64,000 nucleotides of DNA, taken from contig OY992832.1 of NCBI GenBank assembly GCA_963921425.1, forward strand, positions 8,556,001 through 8,620,000, read 5' to 3'. This stretch comes from Dryas octopetala (lineage: Eukaryota > Streptophyta > Magnoliopsida > Rosales > Rosaceae). How positions within the stretch are numbered: the first letter of the stretch is position 1; each line of letters starts with the position of its first letter. Positions 60,486 through 64,000 of this stretch are shown here, in pieces. Both the position numbers and the translations under genes were made by a program. The notes under the pieces are model-generated. The model worked only from the letters and a program-made list of their open reading frames with translations, searched no databases and was not told the DNA's origin.

Positions 60486-60650
60486 CTAAGCCCATTTAGC
60501 GAACAAGGACATGCCTCCAGCCCCAGACAGAACTGCTACATTAAGCCCATATCTGAAGTTTTACGCTGGCTTGCAACTTGGGCCCCATGAAATCCCCCAG
60601 CGCCATATAATTCAGTATCCCAGCTGATGAAGCGTTCGACGATCACAGCC
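60486..60650 (-). pseudogene. ZIP transporter last-exon remnant
   Basis: The minus strand encodes SNASSAGILNYMALGDFMGP, then KLQASVKLQ, then after a one-base frame shift VAVLSGAGGMSLFAKWA and a stop. Compared with the intact ZIPs it lacks about six codons (VDLLAA) before DFMGPK. Upstream exons are absent. It is more diverged from ZIP1 and ZIP2 than they are from each other, so it comes from an older family member. Confidence 0.85.
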
Positions 60651-63600
60651 GTGGTACTACGTACTCTCATGTTTATGGTACATGAGAAATCTGCCCAAAA
60701 GTCCAAGAGAATGAAAAGAATGAAAATTCTACGTTAACTTACGACTTTAACCTTGTCAAGGGTTTCAAATGGCTGTTTGTGAGGGTACAACATCTTGTAA
60801 TTTTTGTAAATTCTAAGTCCAGTATTCATGGCATGGACATGGCATGAAACAGATTGTGGTTGGCGTGTGGTGCATGGTGCCATATGCTTGGTACTATGGT
60901 CCTATTATATAGGAGTATAGTGGGTCAGACCATTTCATTTTGTTTGGCCTAAGTGTGCCCCAGGTTCAGCCCCAGTTGATCCAAGAGATTCGCAGGCTGG
61001 ATTGGGCCGGCCTGCAAATACTGAAGCCATTTAGAATCCATAAATGTACAAAACACCTGTTTAATTAATTAATCTTCTTTAAAACATAGAGTTTCCTTGA
61101 TTTTATTAACGAATCAAATATCCTATTTTGCTGTTATTTTAATGTTGAAGCTAATTAATCAATCAAATATCCCATTTTGGGGTTCATGGAGAAATAAGTT
61201 ACGATTTATGATAAGTCATGGCCGGGTTCGACTCCCTCCAATATAAAATTTCTTTGTCTGAAGTTTAAATTAAGCCCTCAATTGTTTCACATTAAATTTG
61301 TAAGTATTCTCTAAATAATTGGAAGTGGCACTAAGAACTCCTATAGATCTTTTAACACACACTCTCTCTCTCTCAAATGTTAAAGCTACATATATATCCA
61401 CTAAAATCTTCCTATATATGTTGGGTAGTTGAGTAATGCTATTAGGACATCAATCTTCAAACGAAAGCAAGACTGCCAAGACAGAATCATTAAAGTTTAA
61501 GATGAGAGTTGGGTATCTGAATGCACTGACTATATATATATACTTAACCTACCACTAGTACAGTAGTACCACATACAGCTTTTCACCGTGGCAAGCTATT
61601 ATAATTAATTTGTGTACCAAACCCATCTCCCATCAGTCAAGACTCTCAAACACATACATACCCTACAAAGTGCTTGTCAAAAGCTAGAAATACCCTTTAT
61701 TTTTTGTGTGGTGAAAAGCTAGAAATACCCTTTTAAACTATAAACAATAATGGTTTAAATAGTTTCCTTGTTTCTTTAGTTTACTTTCCAACAGCTCACA
61801 TCGTCATTGGGTTTTGATCACAAGCGTGAAGCAAATGATCATTCGCATATTGCCTTTGGCTTTTGGTCTACAGTCCACTCCACCACCTACAGAATGCTCC
61901 AAAAACCCATTGTTCTAAATTTAACACATGGCAGACTCATCAAGCATCAAAATCTCCCCCTTCTTTCTCTCACAAAACTGTTGGCCCATTTATATATATA
62001 TAATATTACATGCAGCATAAAATTAAGTTGGTTAAGTAGATGAAAAATTGAAACACCAACCCATCTTTTTACAATACCGGGGTCGATCTGTGGGGTCTAA
62101 ACTCTGAAACCTAATATGTAAATTTTTGTGTATTAAGGCAAAGAGAATATCTTTTGGACATATAACTTTTGGGGCAGCTTCAAGCCCATTAACTAGTGTT
62201 TATGCTTAATTATTGCCATGCAAGAGTCCTTAATTAGAGGGACACATGCATATAGGGTGGTGTGTACTCAGTACTGTGTCAGATAACAGAGCTGGCATGT
62301 CTATTTCTACTCCCATGCCCATGTTTATCATTTATAAATTGTCCTCAGGTTCTGATGGTATCCCACAACCATTTTTCAAAGTAAACAAAGGACACCATAA
62401 TTAAGTCCCTCCAAATTATCAATTCAATGATTCATTCAATCCTTAATTTCTAAATAATGTAATATAATAATCACCTCGATCGATTCTTCTATCTTATTTT
62501 TTCTTTTTAAGATCGAACTTGATCGATTCTAGGAGTTATCTACCACCTCCTTCTCTCTCTCATTAATTTATTCCACTATAATAAACTGAAATAAAATAAC
62601 AGAAAACAAGCTACATCTGCTCGATCAATCTCTTGACAATACAATATCAACTTGTTTCCACGGCTGAATGTGAGAATATATGTACACAAATTGTAATACA
62701 TACAATTATTAATATCTAAATTCTTATTATATTTAAATTTTGTGGGGGTGAAATAGAATCGTGAAATGACCTAGAAATGAGTACATGTGTGGAAAAGTAG
62801 AGACACCCACGTCGAACATGGTAACTTTGACCCCACAAGAAGATGCACATATAACTTCTCTAACGCGGGAATCGAGAACTAGCCTTTCAATGGACAATCC
62901 AATCTTTTTATGAGGACGAGACACACACACACCCAAAAAACAAACCAACCCCACTTGCCAATCTTCCAAATATAGCACCTTATTATTGTATTTTACAATT
63001 TTTACTGCATTTGTGGCTTGTGGTGGGTCTCAGTTTCTCGGTGGCCTTGTGTTGTTGGACTCGGAGATCGTATCAACGTAACCATCACGTGTCACTCTGA
63101 GTACATATGCATACGTGGTTCATGTGGTGCCTCAGTCGGTGGTAGACAATAACTCAAATTTCACTCTTTTTTATTTCTTTTTTATGCCAACTCAAATTTC
63201 ACTATGCTGACTTACGAAGGTAATTTTTTTATTGCCATATTGATAAATTCTAAATTTGTACCAAAATATACATAATTAATAATCTAAATTCACAATCTAA
63301 TAATATAAAAACCATAATTAAGAATCAAATGAAGTATGATGTTTAAAACATAGATTATTGATTATAAATTAAAATTATGGGTACGTTAATGGATGAAGCA
63401 CCTAGAAATTAAAATTTTGAATGGATGAAATTATTCTTATTCCATTAAATTTTAAATTTTAGAATTAAAATAAAAAAATAGGTCAAATTCAAGTCACATC
63501 ACTGTGTTTAGGATTTTGCTATATGGTACGGTGCGGATGCTCTTGTCATCACGGATTTAATCATCAACGAGTTCACCCACTTGAATCCATAAAGTATAGA

Positions 63601-63884
63601 GTTTTTGACCGTTTGATCGACACAGCTACGGTGCGAACGGATGTAGCATAGTTTATTTTGAGGTGTGTTTAACTATTTTGAGAGTTAGGTGTATATACGA
63701 GCACAACACAGTACTGGCAAGCCAAAATTTGTCGGGATTGTACCCTCCGGCTCTGCATGTTTTGCAGAATAGCAGTGGTACCCAACAATGGCCTCATGCT
63801 CATGGGTGGTACACGCTATATACATATAGGTAGATATTATATACACTGACACACCCATTAACGTACGCTTTCTTTCTGCTACTT

Positions 63885-63923
<39 letters not shown>

Positions 63924-64000
63924 ACCGTATTTTTAGGGTTCTCTTTTAGCTAGGGCTCTTTTCGTTTTTTTTTTTCTGAATTATAATAAATTAGGTTCAC
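60651..64000. other. Gene-poor AT-rich region to the window end
   Basis: No frame resembles a known protein. Features are a CT microsatellite at about 63888-63921 followed by 'agggttctcttttagctagggct', which could be the leader of a gene starting beyond the window. Some low-copy-looking DNA lies at 63490-63830. Confidence 0.4.
63888..63921. repeat. (CT)n microsatellite near the window end
   Basis: About 17 CT units. CT runs also occur in the F-box leaders, so a leader of a following gene is possible. Confidence 0.85.

Noticed and set aside
61206..61240. 'gggttcgactcc' as a tRNA B-box
   Set aside because: No cloverleaf, no A-box or anticodon arm at proper spacing; no tRNA gene was found in the window.
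61807..62043. 78-codon frame, and 62733-62978 on the minus strand
   Set aside because: No recognisable domain, AT-rich surroundings, no splice or promoter support.

Overview
This is nuclear DNA of a flowering plant. It has AT-rich intergenic DNA, GT/AG introns, many small DNA transposons and plant gene families. The F-box genes belong to the S-locus F-box-like type (SLFL/SFBB) and the T2 ribonucleases to the S-RNase lineage. Together these point to Rosaceae, most likely subfamily Amygdaloideae (Prunus or the apple/pear group). This assignment is by family recognition; no database search was run.

Left half (1-33.8 kb): a rearranged, repeatedly duplicated cluster. In order it holds the edge of an earlier copy of the F-box/AGO2-3'-end unit (1-104), a foldback transposon, F-box gene A (+), a PIWI-only AGO2 fragment (-), RNase copy A (-), a LIN-like ARM-repeat gene (+), RNase copy B (-), F-box gene B (+) and an intact AGO2 gene (-). 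The RNase copies are identical over about 1.8 kb including the promoter. The F-box copies are near-identical except in two blocks. An F-box gene next to an S-RNase-type ribonuclease is the layout of the S locus that controls self-incompatibility. However, these RNases lack N-glycosylation sites and look acidic, so the region looks more like an S-locus paralogue than the S locus itself. A 3.2-kb hAT-like element, with a second member of the same family inserted inside it, sits only in the copy-A RNase unit.

Middle (33.8-46 kb): ordinary single-copy genes. There is a gene-poor stretch, then an O-fucosyltransferase gene (+) and an RBR-type E3 ubiquitin ligase with an RNase H-like N-terminus (-).

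Right part (46-64 kb): a 1.1-kb foldback element, then a tandem pair of ZIP metal-transporter genes (-). The second ZIP gene has a 1.5-kb insertion in intron 2 that is an inverted relative of DNA lying beyond the first gene. A PIF/Harbinger-like element with a G-rich core, a ZIP pseudogene fragment, and about 3.3 kb of AT-rich DNA without recognisable genes follow.

Functional links: the RNase/F-box pairs form a possible pollen-pistil-type or defence RNase module. AGO2 carries a miR403-complementary site in its 3' region, and the truncated AGO2 copy keeps the same site, so the two could share small-RNA control. All exon boundaries were worked out by hand from reading frame and GT/AG sites.
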